Positions 35,831-37,816 of a stretch of DNA of 37,816 nt are shown in pieces; position 1 is the first letter of the stretch, and each line of letters opens with the position of its first letter. Position numbers and translations under genes: made by a program. This stretch comes from Actinomycetota bacterium (GTDB lineage: Bacteria > Actinomycetota > CADDZG01 > WHSQ01), in the NCBI GenBank assembly GCA_016781115.1, contig JADDQX010000002.1, positions 1 to 37,816 of the forward strand, read 5' to 3'. Below the pieces are notes generated by a model, which saw only the letters and a list, made by a program, of their open reading frames with translations, was not told the origin of the DNA and did no database searches.

Positions 35831-37816
35831 CTAGGCGAGCTCCTCTTCGGTGCGAGCGGACGCGATACGCCGGTACGACTCCAGACGCAGGTTCTCGTCC
35901 GCGACGTAGGTCTTGGGGATGAAGGCGTTCAGCGGCAGGTCGATACGTACCTCGCCGTCGAGGCCCGGGGGGACGCTTCCCTTCGCCTCCTCGACTGCTT
36001 GCGATATCAGCTTCACGTAGAGATCGAAGCCAACCTCTGAGATGTGCCCGTGCTGCTCCGCCCCCAACAGGTTTCCCGCGCCTCTGATCTCGAGGTCGCG
36101 CATCGCGATGCGGAATCCAGAACCCAGGCCGGTGTGCTCCGCGATCGTCTTCAGCCGCTCGTGCGCATGCTCGGTCAGAGCCCGCTCGGGCGGGAAGAAG
36201 AGATACGCATACGCCCGCTCGTGGGCTCGGCCCACACGACCGCGCAACTGGTACATCTGCGAGAGCCCCAAGAGGTCGGACCGCTCGACGATCAGGGTGT
36301 TGACGGTCGGGATGTCGAGACCGGACTCGATGATGGTGGTGCAAACGAGGACGTTGGTCTTCGCGTCGCCGAACTCGAGCATCGTCTGCTCCAACTGGTT
36401 CTCGTCCATCTGTCCGTGCGCGACACCGACGCGCGCATCGGGGACGAGGTCTTGCACCCGTCGCGCCGCTGCCTGGATCGTGTCCACCCGATGGTGGACG
36501 TAGAAGACCTGACCGTCGCGCAACAACTCGCGCCGGATCGCCGAAGACAGCGTCTCCTCGTCGAAGTCGCCGACGTAGGTCATGACCGGGTGACGGTCTT
36601 CGGGCGGAGTGTCGACGATCGACATGTCGCGGATGCCGGACATCGCCATCTCGAGCGTGCGCGGGATCGGCGTCGCGGTAAGCGTCAAGATGTCCACGCT
36701 CGTGCGCAGTTGCTTGAGCCTCTCCTTCTGCTCGACCCCGAACCGCTGCTCCTCGTCCACGATCACGACACCGAGGTCGGAGAACTTGATGTCCTTGCCG
36801 AGCAGACGGTGCGTCCCGACGACCACGTCCACCTTCCCGTCGGCCAGGTCCGCGATCACCTTCTTCGCCTCGGCGGCAGACAGGAAACGGGACAGCATCT
36901 CGACCCTGACGGGGAAGTTCCGGAATCGTTCGACGAAGGTCGCGTGGTGCTGCTGCGCCAGGATCGTCGTCGGGACCAGAACCACTACCTGCTTGCCGGC
37001 AGCCACCGCCTTGAAGGCGGCGCGCACCGCTATCTCGGTCTTGCCATAGCCGACGTCGCCGCACACGAGGCGATCCATCGGGAGGTCCTTCTCCATGTCG
37101 TCTTTGACCTCGTCGATCGCGCGCAGCTGGTCCGGCGTCTCCTCGTACGGGAACGCGTCTTCCAGCTCGCGCTGCCAGGGTGTATCGGGCCCGAACGCGA
37201 ATCCTTTCGCCCGCAAACGGTCGGCGTACAGCTTCACGAGCTCGTGCGCGATCTCGCGGGCGCGCCGGCCGACGCGAGCCTTCGTCTTCGCCCACTCGTT
37301 GGAGCCGAGGCGGCTCATCTTCGGGAGCTCGCCACCGATGTACTTCGAGACCAGGTCGACCTGGTCGCTGGGGACGTATAGCCGATCGCCCTTGGCGTAC
37401 TCGATCACGAGGTACTCGCGGTGGACGCCGAGCAGCTCCCGGTCGACCATCTCGATATAGCGACCGATGCCGTGGACCTCGTGGACCACGAGATCGCCGG
37501 AGGCGAGATCGAGGGGGCCGGAGGTCTCGCGCCTCTTGGACTGGATCCGGCGCCGAGCCGCGCCCGCTCGCCGTCCCGTCAGATCCGACTCCGCCACCAG
37601 CGCGAGCTGCGCCCAGGGAAGAACGAAGCCTCGGGCCAGCTCCGCGATGACGATCACGCCGCCCGGAGAAGAGTCCTCGGAGGGGGCCGTTTCGCTGATC
37701 GGGAACGACGTGCCGGCGGTGGTCTTCAAGTTGTGCTGTAGCCGCTGCGCCGTCTCGGGCAAGGACGCGGCCACGACGCCCCGGTACCCGTTCTTGATCA
37801 AGGAGTTCAGCCGCTC
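35831..37816 (-). CDS. mfd: Transcription-repair coupling factor Mfd, N-terminus outside window, ends at in-frame TAG
   Basis: GDLVVHEVHGIGRYIEMVDRELLGVHREYLVIEYAKGDRLYVPSDQVDLVSKYIG; RLVCGDVGYGKTEIAVRAAFKAVAAGKQVVVLVPTTILAQQHH; ends ...RIASARTEEELA*. Confidence 0.95.
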   Translation of the reverse strand, partial: ERLNSLIKNGYRGVVAASLPETAQRLQHNLKTTAGTSFPISETAPSEDSSPGGVIVIAELARGFVLPWAQLALVAESDLTGRRAGAARRRIQSKRRETSGPLDLASGDLVVHEVHGIGRYIEMVDRELLGVHREYLVIEYAKGDRLYVPSDQVDLVSKYIGGELPKMSRLGSNEWAKTKARVGRRAREIAHELVKLYADRLRAKGFAFGPDTPWQRELEDAFPYEETPDQLRAIDEVKDDMEKDLPMDRLVCGDVGYGKTEIAVRAAFKAVAAGKQVVVLVPTTILAQQHHATFVERFRNFPVRVEMLSRFLSAAEAKKVIADLADGKVDVVVGTHRLLGKDIKFSDLGVVIVDEEQRFGVEQKERLKQLRTSVDILTLTATPIPRTLEMAMSGIRDMSIVDTPPEDRHPVMTYVGDFDEETLSSAIRRELLRDGQVFYVHHRVDTIQAAARRVQDLVPDARVGVAHGQMDENQLEQTMLEFGDAKTNVLVCTTIIESGLDIPTVNTLIVERSDLLGLSQMYQLRGRVGRAHERAYAYLFFPPERALTEHAHERLKTIAEHTGLGSGFRIAMRDLEIRGAGNLLGAEQHGHISEVGFDLYVKLISQAVEEAKGSVPPGLDGEVRIDLPLNAFIPKTYVADENLRLESYRRIASARTEEELA

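Noticed and set aside
35831-35833. Amber recoding (TAG as sense) as explanation for the mfd stop
   Set aside because: TAG terminates several other complete genes here, and the tRNA found has anticodon UAA, which does not read UAG.
35523-37295. N-terminal extension of the parvulin ORF (34467-37295 in the track)
   Set aside because: Lies in a shifted frame over mfd; the real start is MRRLLVMCSAFALLAGGC at 35522 with a lipobox.
36044-37381. Long antisense ORF opposite mfd (445 aa), and similar long ORFs at 10701-12296, 12660-13889, 27202-28344, 28477-29595
   Set aside because: Arise from high GC codon bias opposite well-supported genes; Arg/His/Asp-rich with no recognisable domain.

Overview
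High-GC window from an actinobacterial chromosome. Lineage is inferred from DUF3090, SCO1664-like, MSMEG_4193-like and DUF501 genes and from the mfd / parvulin lipoprotein / mazG / eno / ftsB / DUF501 / ppx gene order. Most of it is dense minus-strand operons. Main blocks: (i) a sugar-type ABC import operon (about 5.0-13.1 kb) with three unusual accessory proteins and a PfkB kinase; (ii) malQ-recQ on the plus strand; (iii) a DUF3072-SDR-thioesterase operon preceded by a perfect SOS/LexA-box palindrome; (iv) two adjacent half-size TauE/SafE proteins; (v) an HNH endonuclease next to a tRNA with a UAA anticodon but a short (class I) variable loop; (vi) a conserved actinobacterial housekeeping block ending in mfd, which carries an in-frame TAG. 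The strongest unexplained signals are a roughly 50-nt structured element present three times (after recQ and twice between mazG and eno) with differing but paired outer stems, and the NosD-like beta-helix protein fused to a duplicated His-rich membrane domain inside the ABC operon. No CRISPR array, transposase or rRNA was seen. Family assignments come from reading the translated sequence by eye; no database search was run.
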